A stretch of DNA of 64,000 nucleotides from Palleniella muris (GCF_004792655.1 NZ_SRZC01000009.1:1-64000), one strand, 5' to 3'; numbered from the stretch's first letter, positions 17,488-26,403 are shown. Numbers and translations: made by a program. The notes: generated from the sequence alone by a model not told the origin.

Positions 17488-18243
17488 ATGATGATAAAGA
17501 AAATACTTGTTTCGCAGCCGAAACCGTCGGGAGACAAATCCCCGTATTTTGATATAGAGCGCGATTACGGAGTGGAATTGATTTTCCGCCCATTCATTAA
17601 AGTTGAGGGAATCAGTTCAAAGGATTTCCGACAGCAGCATGTCTCACTCGGAGCTTATACAGCCGTGGTGTTCACGTCAAAGCATGCGATAGACAATTAT
17701 TTCGCACTTGCCAAGGAGCTGCGTGTGGAGATTCCGGAGACAATGAAGTACTTCTGCACCACGGAGAGCATAGCACACTATATCCAGAAATACGTGCAGT
17801 ACCGCAAGCGCAAGGTGTTCTTCGGCGAGTCCGGCAGAGTTGACGACCTCATCCCTTTCATGACAAAGCACAGCGGAGAGAACTATCTCGTGCCGCTGAG
17901 CTCGGTGCACAACGACGCCATAAAGGATTTGCTTGACGAGAACAATCTGAAGCATACGGAGTGCGTGATGTACCAGACGGTCAACGATGACCTTACTGAC
18001 GAGGAAAAGGAGAATTTCGACTATGACATGATTGTCCTGTTCAGCCCTACAGGTGTGAAGACGCTCCGTGACAACCTTGACGACAAGGTCAGGGAAGGCT
18101 CACTGAAAGTGGCAACTTTCGGTGCGGCGACGGCAAAGGCGGCAGAGGCGGAAGGCTACGAACTCGAGGTGCAGGCTCCCACTCCCAAGCATCCGTCAAT
18201 GGTAGGAGCACTCCGCGCATATCTCCGCGAGCTTGAGGACTAA
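17488..18243 (+). CDS. hemD: Uroporphyrinogen-III synthase
   Basis: Cytosolic tetrapyrrole enzyme that cyclises hydroxymethylbilane. It is 251 aa, with the two-domain HemD layout: N-terminal ILVSQPKP, a middle VVFTSKHAIDNYF, and a C-terminal MIVLFSPTGVKTLRD plus the final ATFGAATAKAAEAEG segment seen in the family. HemD proteins diverge strongly, so the call rests on these blocks and on the neighbours. It starts 5 nt after the DUF4271 stop. The stop is 107 nt from the likely rnpA start. Confidence 0.85.
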   Translation: MMIKKILVSQPKPSGDKSPYFDIERDYGVELIFRPFIKVEGISSKDFRQQHVSLGAYTAVVFTSKHAIDNYFALAKELRVEIPETMKYFCTTESIAHYIQKYVQYRKRKVFFGESGRVDDLIPFMTKHSGENYLVPLSSVHNDAIKDLLDENNLKHTECVMYQTVNDDLTDEEKENFDYDMIVLFSPTGVKTLRDNLDDKVREGSLKVATFGAATAKAAEAEGYELEVQAPTPKHPSMVGALRAYLRELED

Positions 18244-18350
18244 GGATGGCGTGACCTCCGCACATGCCCTGCCGACAGGGAAAGCGGAGGCTTATGCAGC
18301 AGGAAGCCGGACAAAAGCATCACCATAACCGAACAAAACAAAAGCATACA

Positions 18351-18767
18351 TTGAAAAGACTGTCACTATCGCCACGCCTGAAGAGCAAGTCGCTCATTGA
18401 CGAACTCTTCACAAGTAAGAAGAGCAAGTCCCATACAGTTTACCCGATAAGGATGGTAAGCCTGGATACGGACATAGCCCAAGGCACTGCCGGCAGTGGC
18501 GGAAAGGACGATTGCCCGGTCATGGTGCTGTTCTCTGTCTCGAAACGCCATTTCAAGCATGCCGTAGACCGTAACAGGATAAAGCGGCAGATGAGGGAGG
18601 CGTACAGGCATTGCTGCGCGGAAAACAAAGAAGAGGCATCCGGAATGCAGGCTTTGGTCCCTCAGGGGAAAAGGAGGCTGATAGCATTCCTATGGCTTGC
18701 CGACAAGCATTTTGAATCAAAAAAGGTTGACAATGCCATTAGCAAAGCTCTTGAAAAACTGCGTTAA
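18351..18767 (+). CDS. rnpA: Ribonuclease P protein component
   Basis: Protein subunit of RNase P, which trims 5' leaders of tRNA precursors. The RNR signature region is [19 protein letters not shown], and the N-terminal [12 protein letters not shown] matches the usual helix. I chose TTG at 18351 (then [12 protein letters not shown]), giving 138 aa; a longer frame from 18264 has no conserved sequence. The gene contains an extra loop ([15 protein letters not shown]) between strands that is longer than in E. coli. The last 35 nt overlap yidD, a linkage found in most bacteria. Confidence 0.9.
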   Translation: MKRLSLSPRLKSKSLIDELFTSKKSKSHTVYPIRMVSLDTDIAQGTAGSGGKDDCPVMVLFSVSKRHFKHAVDRNRIKRQMREAYRHCCAENKEEASGMQALVPQGKRRLIAFLWLADKHFESKKVDNAISKALEKLR

Positions 18768-18972
18768 GTGGCTGCTGCTTGCCCCGATATGGTTTTACCA
18801 GCACGCCATATCCCCTTTTACTCCGTCAGCCTGCCGCTTCACGCCGACCTGCTCGGAGTACATGCGGCAGGCAATCATCAAGCACGGACCGATGAAAGGG
18901 CTGTGGCTCGGCATAAGGCGCATACTGCGCTGCCACCCTTGGGGCGGCTCCGGACATGACCCTGTGCCGTGA
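18733..18972 (+). CDS. yidD: Membrane protein insertion efficiency factor YidD
   Basis: A 79-aa membrane-associated protein that helps YidC-dependent insertion. Diagnostic motifs are [42 protein letters not shown] and GGSGHDPVP at the end. The ATG at 18733 lies inside rnpA in another frame, giving a 35-nt overlap. It belongs to the DUF4271-hemD-rnpA-yidD-tyrS run. Confidence 0.95.
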   Translation: MPLAKLLKNCVKWLLLAPIWFYQHAISPFTPSACRFTPTCSEYMRQAIIKHGPMKGLWLGIRRILRCHPWGGSGHDPVP

Positions 18973-18977
18973 AATGA

Positions 18978-19040
18978 GGCAGTATTGTCAATAATATAAA
19001 TACTGTCAATATTGTCAGTACTGTCAATCTTGACAAAACA
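18978..19040 (+). repeat. Family A tract before tyrS, 7 units
   Basis: GGCAGTATT, GTCAATAAT, ATAAATACT, GTCAATATT, GTCAGTACT, GTCAATCTT, GACAAAACA, all 9 bp. The tract starts 6 nt after the yidD stop and ends 19 nt before the tyrS ATG, separated from it by an A/C-rich stretch. Confidence 0.85.
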
Positions 19041-19059
19041 AAAACAAAAACAACATACA

Positions 19060-20358
19060 ATGAAGAACTTTGTAGAAGAACTGAAATGGCGCGGAATGCT
19101 CGCGCAGATAATGCCAGGAACAGAAGAACTGCTCCAGAAGCAGATGGTGACGGCATACCTCGGCACTGACCCTACGGCAGATTCTCTCCATATAGGCCAC
19201 CTTTGCGGAATAATGATGCTGCGCCATCTGCAGCAGTGCGGTCACAAGCCTATCATCCTTGTCGGCGGTGCTACAGGCATGATTGGAGACCCTTCCGGCA
19301 AGTCGCAGGAGCGCAACCTCCTTGACACGGAGACTCTCTACCACAATCAGGAGTGCATCAAGAAGCAGGTTGCCAAGTTCCTTGACTTCGATGCTGAAGG
19401 CCCTAACGCCGCAGAGATGGTCAACAACTACGACTGGATGAAGGATTTCACCTTCCTTGATTTCGCACGTACCGTAGGAAAGCACATCACCGTCAACTAC
19501 ATGATGGCGAAAGACTCCGTGCAGCAGCGACTTAACGGCACTGCACGTGACGGACTGTCATTCACAGAGTTCACCTACCAGCTCCTGCAGGGCTATGATT
19601 TCCTCCACCTCTATCAGGCAAAGAACTGCCAGCTGCAGCTCGGTGGCAATGACCAGTGGGGCAACATGACGACCGGAACGGAGCTTATCCGCCGCACTCT
19701 CGGCAGCGAGGCAGAGGCTTATGCCCTCACTTGTCCGCTCATTACAAAGGCTGACGGCAAGAAGTTCGGCAAGACAGAGTCCGGAAACATCTGGCTTGAC
19801 CGCAACCGCACCACACCTTACGCTTTCTACCAGTTCTGGCTTAACGTAAGCGATGATGACGCAGAGAAGTACATAAAGATATTCACATCTCTTGACAAGG
19901 AGACCATCGACGCCCTCGTCGAGGAGCATAAGAAGGATCCTGGCTACCGCATACTGCAGAAACGCCTCGCGGAGGAAGTGACAGTGATGTGCCATTCAAA
20001 GGAAGACCTTGAGACAGCAAAGGAGGCTTCAAACATCCTCTTCGGCAAGTCCACAAAGGATTCTCTCCTGAAACTTGACGAACAGACTCTTCTTGACGTG
20101 TTCGCAGGCGTGCCACACTATGAGATTGCCAAGGCGGACATCATCGGTAAGGCAGCCATTGAGTTGCTTACCACCGATGCACCGGTGTTCCCGTCAAAGG
20201 GCGAGATGCGCAAACTGACACAGGGCGGTGGCGTTTCAATCAACAAAGAGAAGCTCTCCGACCCTAACACGGTCATCACAGAGGCTGACCTTCTGGACGG
20301 GAAATACCTGCTTGCACAACAGGGAAAGAAAAAATATTTCCTCATTATAGCGAAATAA
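19060..20358 (+). CDS. tyrS: Tyrosyl-tRNA synthetase
   Basis: Class I synthetase charging tRNA-Tyr, 432 aa. The HIGH motif is [11 protein letters not shown] and the KMSKS-type loop is KFGKTESG. The C-terminal S4-like RNA-binding domain ends in [21 protein letters not shown]. The start at 19060 ([13 protein letters not shown]) was preferred over an in-frame ATG at 19012, because the extra 16 residues ([16 protein letters not shown]) are only the translation of the 9-bp repeat. Confidence 0.95.
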   Translation: MKNFVEELKWRGMLAQIMPGTEELLQKQMVTAYLGTDPTADSLHIGHLCGIMMLRHLQQCGHKPIILVGGATGMIGDPSGKSQERNLLDTETLYHNQECIKKQVAKFLDFDAEGPNAAEMVNNYDWMKDFTFLDFARTVGKHITVNYMMAKDSVQQRLNGTARDGLSFTEFTYQLLQGYDFLHLYQAKNCQLQLGGNDQWGNMTTGTELIRRTLGSEAEAYALTCPLITKADGKKFGKTESGNIWLDRNRTTPYAFYQFWLNVSDDDAEKYIKIFTSLDKETIDALVEEHKKDPGYRILQKRLAEEVTVMCHSKEDLETAKEASNILFGKSTKDSLLKLDEQTLLDVFAGVPHYEIAKADIIGKAAIELLTTDAPVFPSKGEMRKLTQGGGVSINKEKLSDPNTVITEADLLDGKYLLAQQGKKKYFLIIAK

Positions 20359-20392
20359 TGACAAATATTGCATGTAATACAAATATTTTTTG

Positions 20393-20400
20393 TACCTTTG
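20393..20400 (+). promoter_or_regulatory. -7 element for the candidate RNA and tRNA-Gln
   Basis: TACCTTTG. An ATTG at 20367-20370 could act as the -33 element, although the spacer of 22 nt is longer than usual. Transcription would start near 20407, at the 5' end of the structured segment. Confidence 0.55.
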
Positions 20401-20406
20401 CAGTCA

Positions 20407-20506
20407 AATAACAGGATGTCTTCCTTTTAGCCCTGCTTGTGAAGGAGGCTTTGCTTCCGGAACTTTATCGGGAGGAGGGCTATGAAGACAGAATATCCTG
20501 TTTTTT
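20407..20506 (+). ncRNA. Candidate structured RNA ending in a T-run, upstream of tRNA-Gln
   Basis: About 100 nt with nested, strongly paired ends: AACAGGAT pairs with ATCCTGTT, TGTCTTC with GAAGACA, and AGCCCT with AGGGCT. The interior can form two small hairpins (GAAG...CTTC and CCG...CGG), so a three-way junction is likely. It ends in six T residues (20501-20506), directly before the tRNA. It does not contain the conserved SRP RNA tip (GGAAGGNAGC), so it is not 4.5S RNA. It could be a free small RNA or an attenuator ahead of the tRNA. The fold was done by eye. Confidence 0.5.
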
Positions 20507-20511
20507 AGGAT

Positions 20512-20582
20512 TGTCCCATGGTGTAATGGTAGCACAACAGGTTTTGGTTCTGTTTGTAGAAGTTCGAATCTTCTTGGGACAA
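20512..20582 (+). tRNA. tRNA-Gln (anticodon TTG)
   Basis: A 71-nt cloverleaf: acceptor TGTCCCA pairs with TGGGACA, and the D arm contains GGTGTAATGGTAGCAC. The anticodon stem ACAGG/TCTGT (with one G-T pair) closes the loop TTTTGGT, giving anticodon TTG for CAA codons. The T arm is AGAAG TTCGAAT CTTCT. The discriminator is A, and CCA is not encoded. Confidence 0.95.
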
Positions 20583-20585
20583 CGT

Positions 20586-20624
20586 AATGCGAGATGAACG
20601 GTGTCGGTTCATCTCGCATTTTTT
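20586..20624 (+). terminator. Intrinsic terminator of tRNA-Gln
   Basis: AATGCGAGATGAAC (20586-20599) is perfectly complementary to 20607-20620, with a 7-nt loop and TTTT following. It starts 4 nt after the tRNA. Confidence 0.9.
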
Positions 20625-20682
20625 ACCGGGAAGCACTCAAAAACAAGCATGCCCAAAATTTGATTTTACTGATTTTTAGGTA

Positions 20683-20713
20683 TTGTCGGAATGCGGAAAC
20701 ATTAGTAATTTTG
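20683..20713 (+). promoter_or_regulatory. Promoter of the calycin-like lipoprotein gene
   Basis: TTG (20683-20685), 20 nt, TAATTTTG (20706-20713), 40 nt before the ATG at 20754. Confidence 0.65.
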
Positions 20714-20753
20714 CACTCGGAAATTTTAATATTAACAAAAGGTAAACATAATC

Positions 20754-21260
20754 ATGAAAAAGACTTTTCTTTCAACCTTACGCGGCTTTGCTGCTTGCGT
20801 AATGGCAGTGTTCGTAAGTGTGGCGTTCTCAGCTTGTTCAAGTGATGACGACGAGCCGGTAATCCCCGCCCCACAGACTTTCACCGGACAACTTTCTACA
20901 AGCATTCCTTCAATGCTGACATTTGAGCCAATCGTCGGCGAGAACTCGGCTGTTGTCACTTGGGCGAACCCGGAGCAGACTTTGGCAACCGTGAAACTCG
21001 GTGCTTTCAGTATAGCAGTAAAGACACCTATGGGTGAGCATTCTTACAATATTGGCGAGATGACAATCAGTGATGTGCCTTGTGTGAAGTCAGGCAACAA
21101 AATCACGATGAGCAAGCCGGAGTTTGAATGTCAGGCAGGTGATTTCAAGACGACAGGTTCGCTTGAAGGAACGCTAGAGAACGGCACATTCACTCTCACA
21201 CTGCTGTACACGCCGGGCACAATGCCGCTTAAGGTTAAGACTGTGTTGGTCGGAAAATAA
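20754..21260 (+). CDS. Calycin-like domain lipoprotein
   Basis: A 168-aa lipoprotein with signal peptide and lipobox FSAC, followed by an acidic SSDDDE export signal for surface lipoproteins in this phylum. The mature part (FTGQLSTSIPSMLTFEPIVGENSAVVTW...GSLEGTLENGTFTLTLLY) matches the small beta-barrel calycin-like domain common in Bacteroides and Prevotella. It probably faces the cell surface or periplasm; the ligand is unknown. It is a monocistronic gene with its own promoter and a shared terminator. Confidence 0.8.
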   Translation: MKKTFLSTLRGFAACVMAVFVSVAFSACSSDDDEPVIPAPQTFTGQLSTSIPSMLTFEPIVGENSAVVTWANPEQTLATVKLGAFSIAVKTPMGEHSYNIGEMTISDVPCVKSGNKITMSKPEFECQAGDFKTTGSLEGTLENGTFTLTLLYTPGTMPLKVKTVLVGK

Positions 21261-21349
21261 GTTGGTCACGAGGTGATAAGTAATCTACAATAGTTGTTTT
21301 ACTTACAGCTCGCAACCATTTTCTTTTGAATTTCTTATTCTTTTTGGAG

Positions 21350-21412
21350 TGAAAAGCATAAGTCATAGAGGTTGTCGGTTCGCAATATTCCCTCTTTCAC
21401 TTATGCTTTTCA
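21350..21412. terminator. Bidirectional hairpin between convergent genes
   Basis: TGAAAAGCATAAGT (21350-21363) pairs perfectly with 21399-21412. It lies between the lipoprotein stop (21260) and the end of the barrel gene (21489). The loop is long (35 nt). Confidence 0.6.
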
Positions 21413-21488
21413 TTCGAAATATATTCCAATTATAATCTTGTTGACAGACTTAGTGCTAAGTACAGCGGTAGTGTTACGGTGGTGATGG

Positions 21489-23570
21489 TCATCGTCCTCC
21501 GGCTTTCGATGTGTCAACGTTGGCGTCAGCATTGATGAGTTTGTCGGCACTGCGCTTCTGCCGTCCCCATTGCAGGTTGTAGCTGATTTGGACGTAAGGC
21601 ATTCGCATGTTGATTCTGTCGTGCTGCTCGTTGCTGTTCCATTGGCTGAGGGTCTTATAGCCACGGTCGTATTTGCCGAAAGGCATTATCACGCCGGCGG
21701 CGAACTGCCAGCCTTTCATGTTGTAGCTCAGGTCGATGATGTTAATGTCCTCTCCCCATGAGATTTTCTCTCCCCACAGGTCACGTTGTGCACGGATGTA
21801 CTGTCCGCTGAGTACAAAGCCCCAATGTGTCAGTTGCAGTGAGGCGTTGCCGCTCCATGCGTTGTTGTGGTGCTCATAGTCTGTGCCCCGCATGCGTTCC
21901 GTGCGGTACTGGAGGTAGCCGCTCACGGTGAGCCATTTAGGTATGACCTCTATCTGTGGCGCAAGGAAGAATGAGAGGTTCTGCAGACCACGGCTGTTCT
22001 CGTAAGTCGTCAGCAGTCTGTCCCCCTCCCACAGGAACATAGGGGTTATGGCATTTGGTGAGGTGAAGGCACGGACGCCGAAAGTTCCGCTGACACGTGG
22101 CAGATTGAATCCATAGCGGAAAGTGAGCATGTAGGAGTTTGCCGTCTTCAAGTCCTGGTTTCCCACACGCCACTGGAAGCCGTCAAGCTGTTGCGGCACG
22201 ATGTTCGTCTCCGAGAGTGAAGGCGTGGACTGCCATGAAGTGAAGTTAAGGCGGAAATTGTGGTTGCGGTCTGGTGCGTAGGTCACTGTCGCCTGTGGTC
22301 GTGGACTCCATGAGTGAGTGCCAAGACCGGATTCCTTGAAGAGAAAATCAGTGTATTGCACGCCCATTCCTGCCGTTGCCGACCATTTTCCGAGGCGTTG
22401 GAAATATTCGGCAAACAGGTAGGTCTTGTCCTGCCGTTGGTGGAACACCTGTCCGTCAAGACTCTCATAGCGTGAGCGGTTGCGGTTGGCGTTGTAGGAC
22501 GCTCCGGCGGTGAACCGTGAGTTCTGCCAGTTCTTTATATAGTTCGTCTCTACGGCGTACGCCTGGTTACGGTCCTTTATGCTGGTGTGGATGTCCGTGA
22601 TGTAAGTTTCCGTGCCGGGAAACCACTCAAGATAATCCGAGAAAGTGCGTCCGGAGTAGAACGAACTGCTTAGGCTGACTATGAGCATCTGCTTGTTGCG
22701 GAAGTTCTGCTGCCAGTAAAGGGAGAGGCTCGGAGTGCTTCCCTCCTTTCCGTTGGAGTCTGTGAGGTCGATGTCGCTTGTGCCGTCGCTCAATGAGAGC
22801 AGTCCGTGGTAGAGTTCCTTCTCCCTTATGTTTTGGAAAAAGCCAAACTCCGCCATGAATACTGTTGTGTCAGGCTTTATGTAGTTGTAGGAAGCCCATG
22901 CGTTTGCCATTGTGTTGTCAGTATTGCCGCCCAGCGGTGTCTCGTCGCGAGTGACAGATGTACCATCGGGACGGGTGAATGTCTCGGAATAGTCACGATA
23001 GATTTTCACCTTGTTTGTCAGCTTGAAGTTGCCGCCCACCGACCATTGCGAGCGTCCTGTGTTGAACTTTGCGTCCGCCATGTAGAAGCCCCATGCTGTG
23101 TTCAATGCCGGTCGTGCGTTAGCCATCAATGAGCCTCCGACGGCAGGATTGGTGACAATGATGTTAAGCACATAGTTTGCACCGCCGTAGCGCAGACCGG
23201 GATTGTCTATCCATTCCACGCGCTTTATCGTTTCAGGCAGCAATGTCCTTACCTGCTCTATTGAGGATACCCTGCCGTTGATACGCACCTGCACCGACTG
23301 TCCTGCCGCCTGTATGGAGCCGAGGGCGTCGCTTACTGTCAGCGAAGGAATCATCAGATTGTTAAGCAGCTGCATGCCGTTCTTGGAGTTCTCGACAGCA
23401 CTCTTGGATGGGTTGTAGATGTCCATGTCCGCCTTGCGTATGACTTTGGACGCTTTGACGACAACTTCCTGCAGTTCACGTGTCAGCAGAGTGTCCCGCG
23501 CCTCCTGTGCCATGGCAGTTGCTGTGCATAATGACAGGGCGAGAAGAGGCAGTATTTTGTTTGATTTCAT
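21489..23570 (-). CDS. TonB-receptor-like outer-membrane beta-barrel protein
   Basis: A 693-aa outer-membrane protein with a signal peptide (LLALSLCTATAMAQ). A short plug-like region follows (ELQEVVVKASKVIRKADMDIYNPSKS, then QVRINGRVSSIEQVRTLLPETIKRVEWIDNPGLRYGGANYVLNIIV). The rest is a long barrel of alternating strands, matching the OMP_b-brl_3 kind. Unlike many relatives it lacks the N-terminal carboxypeptidase-like domain. No SusD partner is next to it, so it is unlikely to be a classical SusCD transporter; the cargo is unknown. A -7-like TATATTTG lies on the minus strand at 23639-23646, 69 nt upstream of the start. Confidence 0.85.
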   Translation of the reverse strand: MKSNKILPLLALSLCTATAMAQEARDTLLTRELQEVVVKASKVIRKADMDIYNPSKSAVENSKNGMQLLNNLMIPSLTVSDALGSIQAAGQSVQVRINGRVSSIEQVRTLLPETIKRVEWIDNPGLRYGGANYVLNIIVTNPAVGGSLMANARPALNTAWGFYMADAKFNTGRSQWSVGGNFKLTNKVKIYRDYSETFTRPDGTSVTRDETPLGGNTDNTMANAWASYNYIKPDTTVFMAEFGFFQNIREKELYHGLLSLSDGTSDIDLTDSNGKEGSTPSLSLYWQQNFRNKQMLIVSLSSSFYSGRTFSDYLEWFPGTETYITDIHTSIKDRNQAYAVETNYIKNWQNSRFTAGASYNANRNRSRYESLDGQVFHQRQDKTYLFAEYFQRLGKWSATAGMGVQYTDFLFKESGLGTHSWSPRPQATVTYAPDRNHNFRLNFTSWQSTPSLSETNIVPQQLDGFQWRVGNQDLKTANSYMLTFRYGFNLPRVSGTFGVRAFTSPNAITPMFLWEGDRLLTTYENSRGLQNLSFFLAPQIEVIPKWLTVSGYLQYRTERMRGTDYEHHNNAWSGNASLQLTHWGFVLSGQYIRAQRDLWGEKISWGEDINIIDLSYNMKGWQFAAGVIMPFGKYDRGYKTLSQWNSNEQHDRINMRMPYVQISYNLQWGRQKRSADKLINADANVDTSKAGGR

Positions 23571-23669
23571 GTGCGCTATGTTTGTAAAATATGTGAGGTA
23601 GCTTGGTACGGTCGTACTAAGTTTGGGATTTCACGATGCAAATATAGCGATTTTTTTATATATTATTTA

Positions 23670-23697
23670 TTGTTTTCCGAAAAAATCTGTATTTTTG
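23670..23697 (+). promoter_or_regulatory. Promoter of the Sel1/DMP19 operon
   Basis: TTG (23670-23672), 17 nt, TATTTTTG (23690-23697). The spacer is slightly short. It lies 29 nt before the start codon at 23727. Confidence 0.5.
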
Positions 23698-23711
23698 CAC
23701 CTATAAAAAAT

Positions 23712-23720
23712 AAGGAGGTG
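23712..23720 (+). promoter_or_regulatory. Strong Shine-Dalgarno site, unusual for this phylum
   Basis: AAGGAGGTG, 6 nt before ATG 23727. It is almost a full complement of the 16S rRNA tail, while the other genes in this window start after A-rich leaders without such a site. It supports the start at 23727. Confidence 0.7.
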
Positions 23721-23726
23721 AATGTT

Positions 23727-24905
23727 ATGGGTGGTTTGTCAGAACAATTGAACATCATAAAGAAATTCATAAAGTGCCATGCCGGCGAGAGCGATGAAGT
23801 GCAGGCACGCCGGGCGGTTGAAACAGTAATGCCTGTTGCCGAAAGTGGCGATGCCAAGGTGCAATATCTGCTTGGCAAGTATTATTCGTGGGGCTATCAT
23901 CACGACTGCGACAACCTGAAAGCGATATATTGGTTTGGGAAAGCCGCAGACAGTGGTGATGAACGGGCAGCAGAAGCCATAATGGACATTTATCGCAATG
24001 ACTGCCCTGACGGAACAGATGTCGTACAAAGAAAAGCATTGATACTGAAATGGCACAAGCGTTGGTTTGGCATTTTGGCGGAAAAAGCAGGCAAGGGTGC
24101 TGCCGATGCTGCCCAAGCATTGATGAATCTCTATGTTGATGATTGCCCCGAGGACATGAATCCGGAAGAGGGTGTGGAGGAAGCCTGCAAATGGTATGCC
24201 CGCCAGATAGGGATATTGACAAGTAAGGCTGCCAATGGCGACGCCGTGGATAAGATGAGTTTGGCGGACATTCTGTTGTATGGCTATAATGTACCAGAGG
24301 AGGTTTTGGCAAGTTTTACGGACGAGGATGACAAGCGGAGTCTGCTGCAAGCCGTAAAACTATACAAAGAGGTTGTCAAATGCGATTGTATCGACTTCCT
24401 CAAGTCGGAGGCGTGCTATAATATGGGGCGTGCTTATGATGACTTGGGAGAAGGGAAAAAGGCACTTGCAAGTTTCAAGAAAGCGGCGAAACTGAACAAT
24501 CATGAGGCGTATGTGAAAGTCGGCGACGCTTACCACTATGGCAACGGCACAGAGCAGGACGATGCGCAAGCCCGCAAATGGTATCGGAAAGGCGCGGACT
24601 TGGGCGAAATAACAGCCGCCCTGCGACTTGCCGACTGTTACAAGAACGGCATCGGAGGAAAGCAGGATTATGCGAAAGCAATGGAAATATACATGTGCCT
24701 TGCCGAGCGCACAGGCCGCAAATGGCAACACCAGGCTGCCGGAATAGACACGGCGTTGTATGAGCTTGGCTGCATGCACATGGAAGGACTCGGCGTGCAG
24801 CAGGACATGAAAAAGGCATACCGCTATTTCAAACTTGCCGTCAAGAAAGAGAATATCAATGCCGGAAACGCACTGAATGACGAGCGATTCAAGGACTTTA
24901 AATAA
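23727..24905 (+). CDS. Sel1-repeat protein (first paralogue)
   Basis: A 392-aa soluble protein of alpha/alpha Sel1-like repeats with no signal peptide. Clear repeats include KVQYLLGKYYSWGYHHDCDNLKAIYWFGKAAD, EAYVKVGDAYHYGNGTEQDDAQARKWYRKGAD and LYELGCMHMEGLGVQQDMKKAYRYFKLAV; the middle is more diverged. Such repeats bind other proteins. ATG 23727 was chosen over upstream in-frame starts because of the Shine-Dalgarno site and promoter just before it. It heads an operon with 8-16 nt gaps (DMP19-like, second Sel1, HEAT-like, third Sel1). It is closely related to the gene at 25288, so they are tandem duplicates. Confidence 0.85.
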   Translation: MGGLSEQLNIIKKFIKCHAGESDEVQARRAVETVMPVAESGDAKVQYLLGKYYSWGYHHDCDNLKAIYWFGKAADSGDERAAEAIMDIYRNDCPDGTDVVQRKALILKWHKRWFGILAEKAGKGAADAAQALMNLYVDDCPEDMNPEEGVEEACKWYARQIGILTSKAANGDAVDKMSLADILLYGYNVPEEVLASFTDEDDKRSLLQAVKLYKEVVKCDCIDFLKSEACYNMGRAYDDLGEGKKALASFKKAAKLNNHEAYVKVGDAYHYGNGTEQDDAQARKWYRKGADLGEITAALRLADCYKNGIGGKQDYAKAMEIYMCLAERTGRKWQHQAAGIDTALYELGCMHMEGLGVQQDMKKAYRYFKLAVKKENINAGNALNDERFKDFK

Positions 24906-24913
24906 CTAACACC

Positions 24914-25273
24914 ATGACAGAACAAGATATACATTGGAACAAATTTATTGAAAATGTTTGCGGACGTGACATTTCGACCCTTTCGCCGGCTCAGAAGAGA
25001 GCGGTGCTCTGCTTCCGGTACGACTCGGAAATGGAGAACGGAGGGCATTCCGCTTATCTGGAGAATCACCCTGAAACTAATCCTGACGAACTTGAAGACG
25101 CCATTCTCACTGTCGGCTGCAAGGAAATGGCGGATAATTACCGCAAGGCAATCACTGATGGCGAAGAGGATGATTGGGAAGAGACTGACAATGCCTACTA
25201 CGATTTCGAGCCGTCGCTATGCGATTGCCTTCAGGAGTTTGTGGAGAAGAACAAGGATATAATCTTTGACTAA
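24914..25273 (+). CDS. DMP19/DUF4375-like protein
   Basis: A 119-aa very acidic soluble protein (about one quarter Asp plus Glu). The stretch RAVLCFRYDSEMENGGHSAYLEN matches the core of the DMP19 (DUF4375) family, whose Neisseria member mimics DNA and antagonises a transcription factor. Whether this one mimics DNA is not known; related domains also appear as immunity-like genes. It lies 8 nt after the first Sel1 gene and 14 nt before the second, clearly in the same operon. Confidence 0.75.
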   Translation: MTEQDIHWNKFIENVCGRDISTLSPAQKRAVLCFRYDSEMENGGHSAYLENHPETNPDELEDAILTVGCKEMADNYRKAITDGEEDDWEETDNAYYDFEPSLCDCLQEFVEKNKDIIFD

Positions 25274-25287
25274 ACAACCAAGTGTCT

Positions 25288-26403
25288 ATGGAAAGAAAGG
25301 AACTGTTCGACATCATAAAGCGGTGGATTGCCGACGGAGGCGATAAGGAAGAGGCACGGCAGGCTGCCAATGCTGTCACACCGATAGCCGAGAAAGGCAG
25401 TGTGCAGGCGCAACTGCTTCTCGGACATTACCATTATCACCTTGACTGCGACAATCCCCGATTCATCACTTGGTTTGAGAAAGCCGCTGACAGTGGCAAT
25501 GAAAAGGCTGCCGGATTCTTGTCGGATTACTACCGTTATGCCTGTGACAACACGGAACAGGACAAGGCGTTGGGCAGAAAGTGGCATTATAGGAAGATAG
25601 AAATCCTGAAGAAGAAAGCTGACAAAGGTGTGGCTACTGCCGCAAAAGCCCTGATGAACCTCTATGTCTATGAGCGTCCCGACGACATGGAGGAAAAGGA
25701 GGGACTGGCTTCTGCCATAGAATGGTACGACCGTTGGATTGACATATTGAGGGCGAAAGCTGAGAGCGGAAACGCCAAGGACAAAAAGAAGCTGGCGGAC
25801 ATACTGTATTGGGAGCATGCTGTGCCAGAAGAAATACTGTTTGACATCCGTGACCGGCATGACGAAGCGGCAAAGATTTACAAGGAACTTGCTGACACGG
25901 CAGGCGACGGTTTGTCATATTTTAATTTGGGACACACATACAGCCGTGAGGAAAACGGCTTGGAACAAGCATTTGAATGCTATGTGAAAGCGGCGGAACT
26001 GGGTTATACCAAAGCCTGCTACAATGTTGCGACTGCATATTTCGATGGCGAGGGAGTGGAAAAGGATTGGACAAAGGCGTTTGAATGGTTCAAGAAGGGT
26101 GCGGACAGTGGCGATGCCTTTTCCATGCTTAAGCTTGCGGAGTGCCATAACCGCGGCATCGGTTGCGTGAAAGACCATAATGCCGCCATGGGATTGTACA
26201 CACAATTAATCAACCGCAAAACCCTGAAAGGGAGTGACGCAGGGATAGCAGAGTACGAACTCGGCAACATGTACTTGAAAGGTCTTGGCGTTGAGCAGGA
26301 TTTGCAGAAGGCTTACGACTGTTTCAAGCAAGCCGCAGCCCATTATAACCGTGCCGCAGAGAACGCCCTGAACAACAAGAAGTTCCGTGATTTCAGAAGA
26401 TAA
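25288..26403 (+). CDS. Sel1-repeat protein (second paralogue)
   Basis: A 371-aa Sel1-repeat protein, a tandem paralogue of the one at 23727: the same opening (ELFDIIKRWIADGG...EEARQAANAVTPIAEKG), the same LDCDNPRFITWFEKAADSGNEKAA repeat, and the same end (QDLQKAYDCFKQAA...NALNNKKFRDFRR against NALNDERFKDFK). The ATG at 25288 is preferred over a GTG two codons earlier. It is soluble, with no signal peptide. Paralogues that share both ends but differ inside suggest duplication followed by divergence. Confidence 0.85.
   Translation: MERKELFDIIKRWIADGGDKEEARQAANAVTPIAEKGSVQAQLLLGHYHYHLDCDNPRFITWFEKAADSGNEKAAGFLSDYYRYACDNTEQDKALGRKWHYRKIEILKKKADKGVATAAKALMNLYVYERPDDMEEKEGLASAIEWYDRWIDILRAKAESGNAKDKKKLADILYWEHAVPEEILFDIRDRHDEAAKIYKELADTAGDGLSYFNLGHTYSREENGLEQAFECYVKAAELGYTKACYNVATAYFDGEGVEKDWTKAFEWFKKGADSGDAFSMLKLAECHNRGIGCVKDHNAAMGLYTQLINRKTLKGSDAGIAEYELGNMYLKGLGVEQDLQKAYDCFKQAAAHYNRAAENALNNKKFRDFRR

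Noticed and set aside
20407..20506. SRP (4.5S) RNA
   Set aside because: The universally conserved GGAAGG-AGCA tip is missing.
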